Source: Rhizobium sp. BK313 (GTDB taxonomy: Bacteria; Pseudomonadota; Alphaproteobacteria; Rhizobiales; Rhizobiaceae). From it: a stretch of 64,000 bases of DNA. The position numbers and the translations under genes were made by a program. The notes below the pieces were generated by a model that was not told the origin of the DNA, made no database searches, and was given only the letters and a program-made list of their open reading frames with translations. Of this stretch, positions 54,771-63,908 are shown piece by piece (the stretch's first letter is position 1; every line of letters begins with the position of its first letter). Location: positions 1,612,001 to 1,676,000 of the forward strand of contig NZ_JACHZQ010000001.1 of NCBI RefSeq assembly GCF_014193655.1. Direction: 5' to 3'.

Positions 54771-55367
54771 ATGCAGAAGACATCATCGCCGCCTTTTCGT
54801 CGTCTGCGCCTGATCGGCCGCGGCACACTTCTTGCGCTTTCCCCCTTTGCCTTGGTTGCTGGCGGTTTCTACGCCCATATGCTCTGGACCACGAATTTCC
54901 ACCCAGTCGTTGCCGGGGAAGTTTACCGCTCCTCACAGCCATCGCCCGCTGTGATCGCCGAGTTGCAGAAGCAATATGGCATCAAAACCATCATCAACCT
55001 TCGCGGCGACAATAGCGGCCGTAGCTGGTACGACGAGGAAGTGGCGCAGGCCAGGGAACTCGACATCAATCACATCGATTTTCGCATGTCTTCCGGCCGG
55101 GAATTGACCCAGGATCAGGCAGCCCGACTCGTGGAGATCATGCGAGACGCACCGAAGCCTATCTTGATCCACTGCCAGGCAGGCGCCGATCGCACGGGAC
55201 TTGCCTCCGCCCTCTATCTCGCCGCTATTGCCAAAACCAGCGAAGCGACCGCGGAAGGGCAGATATCCATCATGTACGGCCACCTGCCGCTTTCCTTTAC
55301 CCATGCCTATGCCATGGACCGGACCTTCGAAAAGCTGGAGCCATGGCTCGGCTTTTCCAGCTCGTGA
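54771..55367 (+). CDS. dual-specificity/tyrosine protein phosphatase, membrane-anchored
   Basis: A 198-residue protein with a basic start and one membrane span (GTLLALSPFALVAGGFYAH), then VYRSSQPSPAVIAELQKQYG, TIINLRGDNSGRSWYDEE and the catalytic CX5R loop IHCQAGADRTGLASALYL near 133-150 with Cys and Arg in place. It likely faces the periplasm (N-in orientation). Similar to Siw14/DSP-type phosphatases; substrate unknown. Confidence 0.85.
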   Translation: MQKTSSPPFRRLRLIGRGTLLALSPFALVAGGFYAHMLWTTNFHPVVAGEVYRSSQPSPAVIAELQKQYGIKTIINLRGDNSGRSWYDEEVAQARELDINHIDFRMSSGRELTQDQAARLVEIMRDAPKPILIHCQAGADRTGLASALYLAAIAKTSEATAEGQISIMYGHLPLSFTHAYAMDRTFEKLEPWLGFSSS

Positions 55368-55470
55368 GCATTCCTGTTAGATAATCTGTAACATTGAGAA
55401 GCTACCGGTTGACGGGCAGCATATTGCGTTGCGACATTGATTCCGTAAATCAATCATCCGGGGCATCTTG

Positions 55471-56874
55471 ATGGACCAGTTCGATCTCCTAGTCGTGGGC
55501 AGTGGCCCCGCCGGCCGCAGAGGCGCCATTCAGGCGGCAAAGCTCGGCAAGAAGGTTCTTGTGATCGAGCAAGGCAAACGTGTCGGTGGTGTGTCGGTGC
55601 ATACCGGCACCATTCCCTCGAAGACGCTGCGCGAGACCGCGCTCAATCTCTCCGGCTGGCGCGAACGTGGCTTCTACGGGCGCGCCTATCGCGTCAAGCA
55701 GGAAATCAGCGCCGAGGATTTGCGTCGCCGCCTGTTGATCACCCTCGATCATGAAGTCGAAGTGCTTGAGCATCAATTCGCTCGCAATCGCGTGCAGCAT
55801 GTTCGCGGCAAGGCGAGCTTCGTCGATCCCCAGACCATGCAAGTCGTCAAGGACGATGGCGAAGTGATCCATGTCACTGGCGCCAGCATCCTGCTTGCCG
55901 TCGGCACCAAGCCCTTCCGCCCCGACTACATGCCCTTCGACTGCAAGACCGTTCTCGACAGCGACGAGCTGCTGGAGATCGAGGATCTGCCACGTTCGAT
56001 GGTCGTCATCGGCGCCGGCGTCATCGGCATCGAATATGCGACGATCTTCAGCGCCCTCGATACGCAGGTGACGTTGATCGATCCGAAGTCGACGATGCTC
56101 GACTTCATCGACAAGGAAATCGTCGAGGATTTCATCTACCAACTGCGCGACCGCAACATGAAACTGCTGCTGGGGCAAAAGGCTGAGAAGGTCGTTCGTG
56201 AGAACGGCAAAGTGGAACTGACGCTCGACAATGGCCGCCGTATCGTTACCGACATGGTGTTGTTCGCGGCCGGCCGCATGGGCGCGACCGATACGCTCAA
56301 TCTTGCCGCAGCCGGTCTCGAGGCCGACAATCGCGGCCGCCTCAGCGTCAACCCGGAAACCTTTGCCACCAATGTCCCGCATATCTTTGCCGCCGGCGAC
56401 GTCGTTGGTTTTCCAAGCCTTGCTTCGACCTCGATGGAACAGGGTCGTATTGCGGCTCGCGTTGCTGTCGGCGCCATCGCCAAGGAGCCGCCGAAATATT
56501 TCCCCTATGGCATCTATGCCGTGCCGGAAATCTCCACATGCGGCCTTTCCGAGGAAGAGGTCAAGGAACGCCATATTCCCTATGAATGCGGCATTGCCCG
56601 TTTCCGCGAGACGTCGCGCGGTCATATCATGGGCCTCGACACCGGCCTCTTGAAGATGATCTTTTCGCTGAAGACCCGCCGCCTGCTCGGCGTCCATATC
56701 GTCGGCGAAGGCGCGACCGAACTCGTCCATATCGGCCAGGCTGTGTTGAATCTCAAAGGCACGGTCGAATATTTCGTCGAAAACACCTTCAACTACCCGA
56801 CACTCGCCGAAGCCTACAAAATCGCCGGCCTGGATGCGTGGAACCGCATGGGTGATATCAAGTCGGAGATTTGA
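55471..56874 (+). CDS. sthA: Si-specific NAD(P)+ transhydrogenase
   Basis: A 467-residue soluble flavoprotein that balances NADPH and NADH. FAD motif VVGSGPAGRRGAIQAAKLGK near 6-25; NAD motif VVIGAGVIGIEYATIFSALD near 177; and GTIPSKTLRE near 46, where the two redox cysteines of dihydrolipoamide dehydrogenases are missing, as expected for SthA. C-terminal dimer domain (AVLNLKGTVEYFVENTFNYP). ATG 55471 (MDQFDLL) is the family start. Followed by a terminator. Confidence 0.95.
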   Translation: MDQFDLLVVGSGPAGRRGAIQAAKLGKKVLVIEQGKRVGGVSVHTGTIPSKTLRETALNLSGWRERGFYGRAYRVKQEISAEDLRRRLLITLDHEVEVLEHQFARNRVQHVRGKASFVDPQTMQVVKDDGEVIHVTGASILLAVGTKPFRPDYMPFDCKTVLDSDELLEIEDLPRSMVVIGAGVIGIEYATIFSALDTQVTLIDPKSTMLDFIDKEIVEDFIYQLRDRNMKLLLGQKAEKVVRENGKVELTLDNGRRIVTDMVLFAAGRMGATDTLNLAAAGLEADNRGRLSVNPETFATNVPHIFAAGDVVGFPSLASTSMEQGRIAARVAVGAIAKEPPKYFPYGIYAVPEISTCGLSEEEVKERHIPYECGIARFRETSRGHIMGLDTGLLKMIFSLKTRRLLGVHIVGEGATELVHIGQAVLNLKGTVEYFVENTFNYPTLAEAYKIAGLDAWNRMGDIKSEI

Positions 56875-56894
56875 AAACTCAAAATCGTAATTCG

Positions 56895-56925
56895 AAAAAG
56901 GCCGGATAAGGATCCGGCCTTTTTT
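56895..56925. terminator. terminator of sthA
   Basis: A 13-bp stem (AAAAAGGCCGGAT at 56895-56907 with its complement at 56912-56924), loop AAGG, followed by more T. The A-tract on the 5' side makes it usable in both directions. Confidence 0.85.
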
Positions 56926-56943
56926 GTTGTGCGGCAATCAAAA

Positions 56944-56972
56944 AGAAAAAGCCCCGCCGCGAACGGCAGGGC
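56944..56972 (-). terminator. terminator of tig
   Basis: On the minus strand GCCCTGCCG TTCG CGGCGGGGC forms a stable tetraloop hairpin (56951-56972) followed by TTTTTCTTTT. It lies about 27 bases past the tig stop. Confidence 0.85.
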
Positions 56973-56998
56973 CTGATTTCATCGTCGAAAAGAGCCGA

Positions 56999-58501
56999 TT
57001 ACTCGGCGCTGTCTTCAGCAGCCTTCTTCTTCGGAGCGGCCTTCTTCTTGGGCGCGGCGGCAACTTCTTCCCCTTCGGCAGCGGCTTCGGTTGCTTCAGC
57101 CTTGGCGGCAGCCTTCTTCTTCGGAGCAGCCTTCTTGGCTTCCGACTTGTCTTCGGTTGCCGCTTCGTCGTCAGCCAGCAGTGCTTCCTTGGAAACGGTC
57201 TTGTCGGTGACGTCGACTTCGGTCAGCAGGTGGTCGATGACCTTTTCTTCGAAGATCGGCGCGCGCAGGTTGGCGGAAGCGCCGGGCGTGTTGCGGAAGA
57301 ATTCCAGGATTTCCTTTTCCTGGCCGGGGAACTGCTGGAGCTGCGCGTAAAGCGCACGCTGCATTTCGTCTTCGCTTACTTCCACGCCGGCCTTTTCGCC
57401 GATTTCGGAGAGAACGAGGCCGAGGCGAACGCGGCGTTCGGCGAGCTTGCGATATTCTTCGCGTGCCTTTTCTTCCGTCGTGTCTTCGTCTTCGAAGGTG
57501 GTCTTGCCCGACTCATCGAGATCGGTCTGGATCTGGCGCCAGATGCTCGCGAATTCAGCGTCAACCAGCTTCTGCGGCGTGTCGAACTGGTACATCTCAT
57601 CCAGCTGGTCGAGGATCTGACGCTTGACCTTCTGGCGAGTGACAGAGCCGTACTGGCTTTCGATCTGGCCGCGGACGATTTCCTTCAGGCGGTCGGCGGA
57701 TTCGATGCCGAGCTTGGAGGCGAGTTCGTCATTAATTTCGATTTCGCCGGGAGCTGCGACTTCCTTCACCGTGATGTCGAAGGTAGCTTCCTTGCCGGCA
57801 AGGTTCTTGGCCGGGTAATCGGCCGGGAACGTCACGGTGATGGTCTTCTCGTCGTCAGCCTTGGCGCCGATGAGCTGCTCTTCGAAGCCCGGGATGAAGC
57901 GGTTGGAGCCGAGGACGAGCTGAGCGTCTTCGTCTTTGCCGCCGTCGAAGGCTTCGCCATCGACCTTGCCGAGGTAATCGATGGTGACGCGGTCGCCATC
58001 GGCGGCCTTGCCCTTCTTCGTCTCGTAGCTGCGGGCGCTTTCAGCGATCTTCAGGATCTGCTCAGTGACTTCGTCTTCACCGATTTCAGCGACTTCGCGG
58101 GTCACCTTGATGCCGTTGACCGGCTTCAGTTCGATCGCCGGGATGACTTCATAGGAAAGCGTGAATTCGAAATCGGCCTGAGCGGCGAGAATCTTTTCAG
58201 CCTCGTCCTTGTCCTCTGTCATGGCGATTTCCGGCTGAGTCGCCGACTTTTCGCCGCGCTCGGTCAGGATTGCCGGCGGCTGGTCGCGAACGATCTCGTT
58301 AACGAGGTCGGCCATGATCGACTTGCCGTAGACCTTCTTCAGATGCGCAACCGGCACCTTGCCCGGACGGAAGCCGTTGATACGGACCTTGTCCTTGACT
58401 TCGGCCAGGCGCTCGTTCATGCGAACTTCCATGTCCTTGGCCGGGATGACCACCTTGATTTCGCGCTTCAGCCCTTCAGCGAGCGTTTCGATAACCTGCA
58501 T
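56999..58501 (-). CDS. tig: trigger factor
   Basis: A 500-residue ribosome-associated chaperone and prolyl isomerase. Ribosome-binding part with [17 protein letters not shown] near 43-60, FKBP-like PPIase middle ([20 protein letters not shown]), then the long helical C-terminal part. After the usual end, about 70 residues of Ala/Lys/Glu repeats follow ([20 protein letters not shown], later [16 protein letters not shown]). ATG 58501 ([10 protein letters not shown]) is the family start. Monocistronic. Confidence 0.95.
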   Translation of the reverse strand: MQVIETLAEGLKREIKVVIPAKDMEVRMNERLAEVKDKVRINGFRPGKVPVAHLKKVYGKSIMADLVNEIVRDQPPAILTERGEKSATQPEIAMTEDKDEAEKILAAQADFEFTLSYEVIPAIELKPVNGIKVTREVAEIGEDEVTEQILKIAESARSYETKKGKAADGDRVTIDYLGKVDGEAFDGGKDEDAQLVLGSNRFIPGFEEQLIGAKADDEKTITVTFPADYPAKNLAGKEATFDITVKEVAAPGEIEINDELASKLGIESADRLKEIVRGQIESQYGSVTRQKVKRQILDQLDEMYQFDTPQKLVDAEFASIWRQIQTDLDESGKTTFEDEDTTEEKAREEYRKLAERRVRLGLVLSEIGEKAGVEVSEDEMQRALYAQLQQFPGQEKEILEFFRNTPGASANLRAPIFEEKVIDHLLTEVDVTDKTVSKEALLADDEAATEDKSEAKKAAPKKKAAAKAEATEAAAEGEEVAAAPKKKAAPKKKAAEDSAE

Positions 58502-58609
58502 TGTCCTACCTTCATTCATGGCGGCCGTGCCCAGACAGCCGTTCGTTTCAATGAGCACGACGCCGGAAAATCCCGAGCGTGGCTTGGATGCAATTCCTCA
58601 TCATTTTGC

Positions 58610-58651
58610 TAGAGCGCCGCGCGTTCGAACGAACGCGCAAAAGGTCGCTCT
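58610..58651. repeat. intergenic palindrome, first of a pair
   Basis: TAGAGCG at 58610-58616 and CGCTCTA at 58645-58651 flank an inner palindrome GCGCGTTCG...CGAACGCGC. It lies between tig and tRNA-Leu. Probably a member of the short rhizobial intergenic palindromes. Confidence 0.55.
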
Positions 58652-58663
58652 ACCTCTCTGAAT

Positions 58664-58708
58664 CTAGGGCATCTTATCCACTTTCCACTTGAAAGCGGGA
58701 TGCTCTAG
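58664..58708. repeat. intergenic palindrome, second of a pair
   Basis: CTAGGGCATC at the left and GATGCTCTAG at the right pair with one mismatch around an inner repeat (CTTTCCACTTGAAAG). It matches the style of the 7773-7816 element and lies 12 bases from the preceding palindrome. Confidence 0.6.
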
Positions 58709-58777
58709 GCAAAATGGCGCGTCCAACAGCGGGTCAGGAGACAGGCCGTTAAGCCTCCCCCGTCCACAAGGCAGCCT

Positions 58778-58862
<85 letters not shown>

Positions 58863-59006
58863 GTTCCCAAAACCGCATGGCAATGCCTGCCCATGGGGCC
58901 TTCCGGAGCGCGGCGTCTCTATATCACCCGTTTCAAACCACGCAAAGGAAAAATGACGGTTCCACGACCGTCTGCGGACCTTGTTTGGTTTTATACCGAA
59001 ACCTTG

Positions 59007-59699
59007 TCAGTAAAGCGGCTCTTCATAGACGGATTTGCCATCCAAAAGCAGGCTTCTGATATGCGCCCCGCCATCGGCCGAGACGCGGGCGGCGATCGCA
59101 ACGCGGTCGTGATTGCGCGCATCCTCGATATTGCGGCCATCGCCTTCAGGCACATAATAGCGCTCGATGCCGTATTTGACCGAGATCGCACCCAGCGGCG
59201 GCGTTGCACCGGGGATTGGGGCTGGCGTGTCCGAACTGCTGCCATTGGCCGGGGCTGCATCATTCTGCGGCGCAGGCGGATGGTATTCGTAGGCATAATA
59301 GTCGAAAGGCGCGCTTTTCAGCACGACAGTATCGGACTTCGGCTCAAGCGTGCCGAACGACGATTCGACGATGCCCCAATAGCCGTCGTCCTGTTTCTTC
59401 AGGCGGACGGACAGAACCTGGTTCTTCCGATCTTCCGTCGGCGCGCCACCGATCAGGGTCGATACCGGCACGCGCGAAATATCGTAATTCAGCGTCACGT
59501 AGTCGCCGCGCAGCAGATCGCGCGGATCGATCGGTGCGGTCTTCAACAGGACCTCGACGCCGCTCCTCAGGCCCCAGGCCCTTTCGCCAACCATATAGCC
59601 CAGGATGACCGTCTGCAGCGCTGCGACAATGATGGCAGCGATCCACATGCGGCGACTAAAATTGCGCGCAACGGAGCTGGTGTCGGCTGTCATCGTCAT
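59007..59699 (-). CDS. GDYXXLXY-domain membrane-anchored protein
   Basis: A 230-residue protein with an N-terminal membrane segment (MWIAAIIVAALQTVILGYMV), then RDLLRGDYVTLNYDISRVP holding the GDYXXLXY motif near 63-70, and a beta-rich exported body. These proteins are encoded next to DUF2157/DUF4401 membrane proteins, as here. Its start overlaps the stop of the DUF2157 gene as ATGA. Function unknown. Confidence 0.88.
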   Translation of the reverse strand: MTMTADTSSVARNFSRRMWIAAIIVAALQTVILGYMVGERAWGLRSGVEVLLKTAPIDPRDLLRGDYVTLNYDISRVPVSTLIGGAPTEDRKNQVLSVRLKKQDDGYWGIVESSFGTLEPKSDTVVLKSAPFDYYAYEYHPPAPQNDAAPANGSSSDTPAPIPGATPPLGAISVKYGIERYYVPEGDGRNIEDARNHDRVAIAARVSADGGAHIRSLLLDGKSVYEEPLY

Positions 59700-60850
59700 G
59701 CCTGCGCCCCCTGCCTATCACTATGGGGACCACCATGATGGGAGAGCCGCCGCTCCAGCCGTATGACCAGCCAGGCTGCGATCGCCACCAACACGCCGCA
59801 GATCAGGAAGAAACCAGACGTGCCGATGATCGAGCCGACCGTCTCGCCGGCGAGATAGAGGATTTCGCAAGCAAAGACGACATAGGCGAGATAGCGCACC
59901 GCGCCGTTGTCGCGGCCACTCAGAACAATCGCAGCGACCGCGCTTGCCAGCGTTGCCAGGGCAAGCACGATGAGGGGCAGCTTGTTTACAACCCATACAT
60001 TATTCTCAAAAACCCCGTTGCTGATCTCTCCGTGGATTGCGAAGAGACCGATGGCAGCGATGAGGAAGGTATAGAAGGCCGGCGCGACACCGGCAGTCCG
60101 TGCGATCCGCATCAACGGCGAAACTGGGAGGCTGACGGCCAGGAAGGCAATCATGCCGGCAGTGGCGAGCAGGATAGCCGCATGCAGGCTTTCATATTGC
60201 GCGAATATCCATGTCAGCCAGCCGACAAGCATGAGATAGGCAAGATGGCGGGACCCGGGCGCATCGGTATATCGGACAAGCGCGATCAGCACGGCCGCCA
60301 TGACCGGTGGCAACCAAGGCATGATGCCGTACCACTCGTCAGCGTGATCCCAGAGATAGAAGCCGCAAAAACCCCAGGCCAGAAAACCGGCAAGGGCGAC
60401 CTGCGCGCTCGAGCGAAATAGTGCCGCGGCGACGCTGGCTACCGCGAACCAGACGACCATCATCGTCAACTCATCGCCGGACAGATTGTACATCTGGCCG
60501 ATCAGCGACATGGCGCCGCCGAAACTCACCGTGCCCAGAATCAACAGGGCCGATGCGAGGATCGGGCGTGCGCGCGCAAATGAATAGGCGCCGCCGAGAT
60601 AAAAGGCCCATATCAGCGCGATGAGCCCAACGAGCCGGACAATCCTTGGAATCTCGTCCCAGTTCGACGCAACGAAGAGCAGGATCGCGGCTCCGAGCAG
60701 AAGCGCCGCCATGACGGCAAGCACGCGACCAAGGCTGAAGCTTGCCGGGCGGCTGTCGTATTCGCTGAGAATCGCCGCCGCTGCCGGCGCGTCGACCAGC
60801 CCCTTGTCCACCCAGACCTTCAGATCACGCTCCAGCCGACCCCGGTACAT
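59696..60850 (-). CDS. DUF2157 domain membrane protein
   Basis: A 384-residue inner-membrane protein with about ten or more hydrophobic segments after a short cytoplasmic start (RLERDLKVWVDKGLVDAPAA). FVASNWDEIPRIVRLVGLI near 60-79 is the DUF2157 hallmark. It forms a two-gene operon with the downstream GDYXXLXY gene; likely two parts of one membrane complex of unknown function. Confidence 0.9.
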   Translation of the reverse strand: MYRGRLERDLKVWVDKGLVDAPAAAAILSEYDSRPASFSLGRVLAVMAALLLGAAILLFVASNWDEIPRIVRLVGLIALIWAFYLGGAYSFARARPILASALLILGTVSFGGAMSLIGQMYNLSGDELTMMVVWFAVASVAAALFRSSAQVALAGFLAWGFCGFYLWDHADEWYGIMPWLPPVMAAVLIALVRYTDAPGSRHLAYLMLVGWLTWIFAQYESLHAAILLATAGMIAFLAVSLPVSPLMRIARTAGVAPAFYTFLIAAIGLFAIHGEISNGVFENNVWVVNKLPLIVLALATLASAVAAIVLSGRDNGAVRYLAYVVFACEILYLAGETVGSIIGTSGFFLICGVLVAIAAWLVIRLERRLSHHGGPHSDRQGAQA

Positions 60851-61180
60851 CGCGCGCCCCTGACTGCGATTCCCCCATCCAAGAGTGTTTTATCACATAT
60901 TGGGGGGCAATCGAGGTCGCTTATTTGGGCCTGAAATCAACCTGCGGCGCAAGCAAAGCCGCACCATATTAATGCAGGATTAAGTCTTCATTCGTTATAA
61001 TAGCGTCCGCGGGCCGCGCGCCTTCCGAGGCATGCGCAGCCAACATACCTCCCATGAAATTATTGCGCTGCACAAAAATCAAAAGTCATACTATTGTCCA
61101 ATCATCGAAGGACGGCAGTAGCGCGCCGCTTCGGCGAAAGCCGGAAAGAGCTTGAGGAAGGATTTCCTCATATAGAATTC
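60851..61180. other. 330-base stretch upstream of the sRNA
   Basis: No gene seen. It contains the promoter side of DUF2157 at its left and of the sRNA at its right; TATAGA at 61171-61176 could be the sRNA -10 element. A small hairpin (GAGGAA/TTCCTC) lies at 61154-61169. Confidence 0.4.
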
Positions 61181-61300
61181 GGAGCTGCACACTCCTCCTC
61201 CCAGTGCCGCTCCGATGGATTGACGACACTCCTCCTCCCAGTCGTCAATCATCACAAATGACGCCCACCGCATCTTCCTCCCGCGGTGGGCGTTATTTTT
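61181..61300 (+). ncRNA. sRNA with three anti-Shine-Dalgarno hairpin loops (alpha-r14/cuckoo RNA type)
   Basis: Three hairpins in a row. Hairpin 1 at 61181-61213: stem GGAGC.GCAC / GTGC.GCTCC, loop ACTCCTCCTCCCA. Hairpin 2 at 61218-61250: stem GATTGACGAC / GTCGTCAATC, the same loop. Hairpin 3 at 61261-61293: stem ACGCCCACCGC / GCGGTGGGCGT, loop with TCTTCCTCCC, followed by TATTTTT as terminator. The CCTCCTCCC loop is complementary to Shine-Dalgarno sites, the hallmark of rhizobial alpha-r14 or cuckoo RNAs. They would pair with mRNA ribosome-binding sites to repress translation, probably with Hfq. Confidence 0.8.
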
Positions 61301-61757
61301 ATCTCCCAATTAAATCGGTTAATTGTCTATGAATCAGCGGGCACGGGCTCCGCGATGCTTTTAAGCAGTCCCGTGCAGGGGAATAACGAAAAAATGCGGA
61401 GAGCAGGATTTCGCCCCGGCCGATGTTAACGGCCTCCCCTCCCACTACAGCGACAAGCTTGCGTGAATCTCCACCAACGATCGCGCGACAACTGGGCAAT
61501 CGCTCGTGATTTGCGCGAGGATTCGCAGATTCGGGCATTTCTGAGCTGGAAACCCGCCCTCCCACTGCTGCGATGTGCACATAAAGCAGTCACCATCTTA
61601 GGCGATTCGCCGACGAGGATTGCATGATGCGCATAGGTGGCATGAAGCATTCGCTCTTTTAGTTCTTGCAGCGCAGCATATATTCATGACCATCAGATCG
61701 AGGACGGAACCAATCACGGAACCGACAAGATCTCCAAAGCCTCGAAAGGGATTTAAA
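61301..61757. other. 457-base stretch between the sRNA and the first DUF1127 gene
   Basis: No convincing gene. Two C-rich single-strand-like motifs (CCTCCCCTCCCACTACAGCG near 61433 and CCCGCCCTCCCACTGCTGCG near 61554) resemble each other and the loop of the sRNA. A promoter for the DUF1127 gene should lie at the right end. Confidence 0.4.
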
Positions 61758-61904
61758 ATGAACCTGACTCGCTCTTTCAATAACTGGCGCAAGTATCGTC
61801 AGACCGTTACCGAACTCGGCCGCATGAGCACCCGCGAACTGCACGACCTCGGCATCGACCGTTCGGACATCCATCGCGTAGCTCGCGAAGCCACCGGCCG
61901 CTAA
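61758..61904 (+). CDS. DUF1127 family small protein, first of two
   Basis: A 48-residue protein: MNLTRSFNNWRKYRQTVTEL, then GRMSTRELHDLGIDRSDIHR and VAREATGR. DUF1127 proteins are short Arg-rich helical proteins; in Agrobacterium and relatives such proteins take part in RNA turnover and phosphate or stress responses. ATG 61758. It ends 38 bases before its terminator. Confidence 0.9.
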   Translation: MNLTRSFNNWRKYRQTVTELGRMSTRELHDLGIDRSDIHRVAREATGR

Positions 61905-61942
61905 TTACCGGATTGGCTTCGCCTGACAGCGATAGCCTTCAC

Positions 61943-61981
61943 AACGCCCGTTGCGGACAACCGCGGCGGGCGTTCTTTTTT
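61943..61981 (+). terminator. terminator of the first DUF1127 gene
   Basis: AACGCCCGTTGCGG pairs with CCGCGGCGGGCGTT (two G-U pairs), loop ACAA, followed by CTTTTTT. Confidence 0.85.
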
Positions 61982-62208
61982 GCGCTTTGTTCGCGCCTGC
62001 AGCAATAACTGAGTTGCTTCAAACCATTCGCCCCGCGCACATCACATAAAATTTGGGCATTGGTGGCTTTTTAGGCGGCATATTGCACAAATGCATAGCA
62101 GACGCCTTTTATTTGCACTGCAAAATATGCGTCCTCACGACTATATGAGTGTCAAGCGCTGAGGCGGCAATCGTGCCGCTCGCAACTAGAATGACTGAGG
62201 ACAAAACG

Positions 62209-62352
62209 ATGAACCCGATTCGCATTGCTAAGAACTGGATCAGCTACCGCCGTACCCTGAACGAACTCGGCAACCTTTCCAGCCAGACCCTGTCGGATAT
62301 CGGCGTTAGCCGCTACGAAATCCGCAACATCGCTTCCCGCTCTTTCCGTTAA
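62209..62352 (+). CDS. DUF1127 family small protein, second of two
   Basis: A 47-residue protein: [40 protein letters not shown] and IASRSFR. It is a diverged paralogue of the first. GAGG lies about 8 bases before ATG 62209; an in-frame ATG at 62191 has no better site. It ends in its own terminator and the two genes are independent units. Confidence 0.9.
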   Translation: MNPIRIAKNWISYRRTLNELGNLSSQTLSDIGVSRYEIRNIASRSFR

Positions 62353-62380
62353 TACAACGGACCAAGTGGACTGCCTCAAG

Positions 62381-62405
62381 ACGGCGCTCTTCGGCGCCGT
62401 TTTTG
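62381..62405 (+). terminator. terminator of the second DUF1127 gene
   Basis: ACGGCGC and GCGCCGT form a 7-bp stem around TCTTCG, followed by TTTTTG, 29 bases after the stop codon. Confidence 0.8.
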
Positions 62406-62464
62406 ATTCGTGCGCCTGCCTAAAGCGATTGGATCGCCGGCCCGCCCGTGGTAATGACGCGCGC

Positions 62465-63901
62465 ATGACAAATACCAGCTCCTTTTCTCCTATCCATGTA
62501 ATCGGCGGCGGCCTTGCCGGCTCCGAAGCTGCTTGGCAGATTGCCAGCGCCGGGGTGCCCGTCATCCTGCATGAAATGCGCGGCGTGCGCGGCACCGAGG
62601 CGCACAAGACCGACGATCTGGCAGAACTCGTCTGCTCCAACTCCTTCCGCTCCGACGATGCGACCAGCAACGCCGTTGGCGTCATCCATGCGGAAATGCG
62701 CCTGGCCGGCTCGCTGATCATGGCTTCGGCCGATAAACATCAGGTTCCCGCAGGCGGCGCGCTCGCGGTGGATCGTGATGGATTTTCCACGGCAGTGACA
62801 CAGGCGATCGAAACCCACCCGCTGATCACGGTCGTGCGCGAAGAGATGCAGGGATTGCCGCCGAAGGAATGGGACCAGGCCATCATCGCCACCGGTCCCT
62901 TGACCGCACCGGGGCTCGCCAGCGCCATCCAGGCAGAAACCGGCGCGGATGCACTTGCCTTTTTCGACGCCATTGCGCCGATCGTCTATCGCGACAGCAT
63001 CAACATGGACATTTGCTGGTACCAATCCCGTTACGACAAGGTCGGCCCCGGCGGTACAGGCAAGGACTACATCAACTGCCCGATGGACGAAGCCCAATAC
63101 AATGCCTTCGTCGATGCGCTGATCGCCGGCGATGCTGTCGGTTTCAAGGAATGGGAAGGCACGCCCTATTTCGACGGCTGCCTGCCGATCGAGGTGATGG
63201 CCGAGCGGGGGCGCGAGACGCTGCGCCACGGGCCGATGAAGCCGATGGGCTTGACCAATGCCCATAACCCGACCGTCAAAGCATATGCAGTCGTACAGCT
63301 ACGCCAAGACAATGCGCTCGGCACGCTCTACAACATGGTCGGCTTTCAGACGAAGTTGAAATATGGCGCGCAGGCCGAGATTTTCAGGCTGATCCCGGGC
63401 CTGGAGAATGCCGAATTCGCACGGCTCGGCGGCCTTCACCGTAACACCTATATCAATTCGCCGACCCTGCTCGACCGCTCGTTGATGCTGAAATCGCGGC
63501 CGGGCCTGCGTTTTGCCGGCCAGATTACCGGCTGTGAAGGCTATGTCGAAAGCGCTGGCATCGGCCTGCTCGCCGGCCGTTTTGCCGCTGCCGAACGCAG
63601 GGGCTCGTCGCCGTCCCTGCCGCCGGACACGACAGCGCTGGGGTCGCTGCTCAACCACATTACCGGTGGCCATATCGTTTCCGATGAAGAGCCGGGCAAA
63701 CGCTCCTTCCAGCCGATGAACATCAATTTCGGGCTGTTTCCGGAATTGGAACCGGGTTCGATCGTCAAGCCGGAGGGCGTCAAGCGCTTCCGTGGCAAGG
63801 ACAAAACGATCATGAAACGGCAACTCATCGCCAAGCGAGCGCTTGCGGATTGCGCAGGGTGGCTTGGCGTTCGGGCGCCCGCCGTCGCCGAAAGCGCTTG
63901 A
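62465..63901 (+). CDS. trmFO: methylenetetrahydrofolate-tRNA-(uracil-5-)-methyltransferase
   Basis: A 478-residue folate/FAD-dependent enzyme that makes m5U54 in the tRNA T-loop. FAD motif [20 protein letters not shown] near 10-29, [20 protein letters not shown] near 46-65 (conserved TrmFO block with Cys), [13 protein letters not shown] near 180 (active-site Cys region), and LGLFPELE-type [11 protein letters not shown] near 422. ATG 62465 begins MTNTSSF; upstream in-frame codons belong to the DUF1127 terminator region. Monocistronic. Confidence 0.94.
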   Translation: MTNTSSFSPIHVIGGGLAGSEAAWQIASAGVPVILHEMRGVRGTEAHKTDDLAELVCSNSFRSDDATSNAVGVIHAEMRLAGSLIMASADKHQVPAGGALAVDRDGFSTAVTQAIETHPLITVVREEMQGLPPKEWDQAIIATGPLTAPGLASAIQAETGADALAFFDAIAPIVYRDSINMDICWYQSRYDKVGPGGTGKDYINCPMDEAQYNAFVDALIAGDAVGFKEWEGTPYFDGCLPIEVMAERGRETLRHGPMKPMGLTNAHNPTVKAYAVVQLRQDNALGTLYNMVGFQTKLKYGAQAEIFRLIPGLENAEFARLGGLHRNTYINSPTLLDRSLMLKSRPGLRFAGQITGCEGYVESAGIGLLAGRFAAAERRGSSPSLPPDTTALGSLLNHITGGHIVSDEEPGKRSFQPMNINFGLFPELEPGSIVKPEGVKRFRGKDKTIMKRQLIAKRALADCAGWLGVRAPAVAESA

Positions 63902-63908
63902 GCCTCTC

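Noticed and set aside
61091..61309. 72-codon minus-strand frame over the sRNA
   Set aside because: It is the complement of the three-hairpin sRNA; the pairing stems explain the sequence better than coding.
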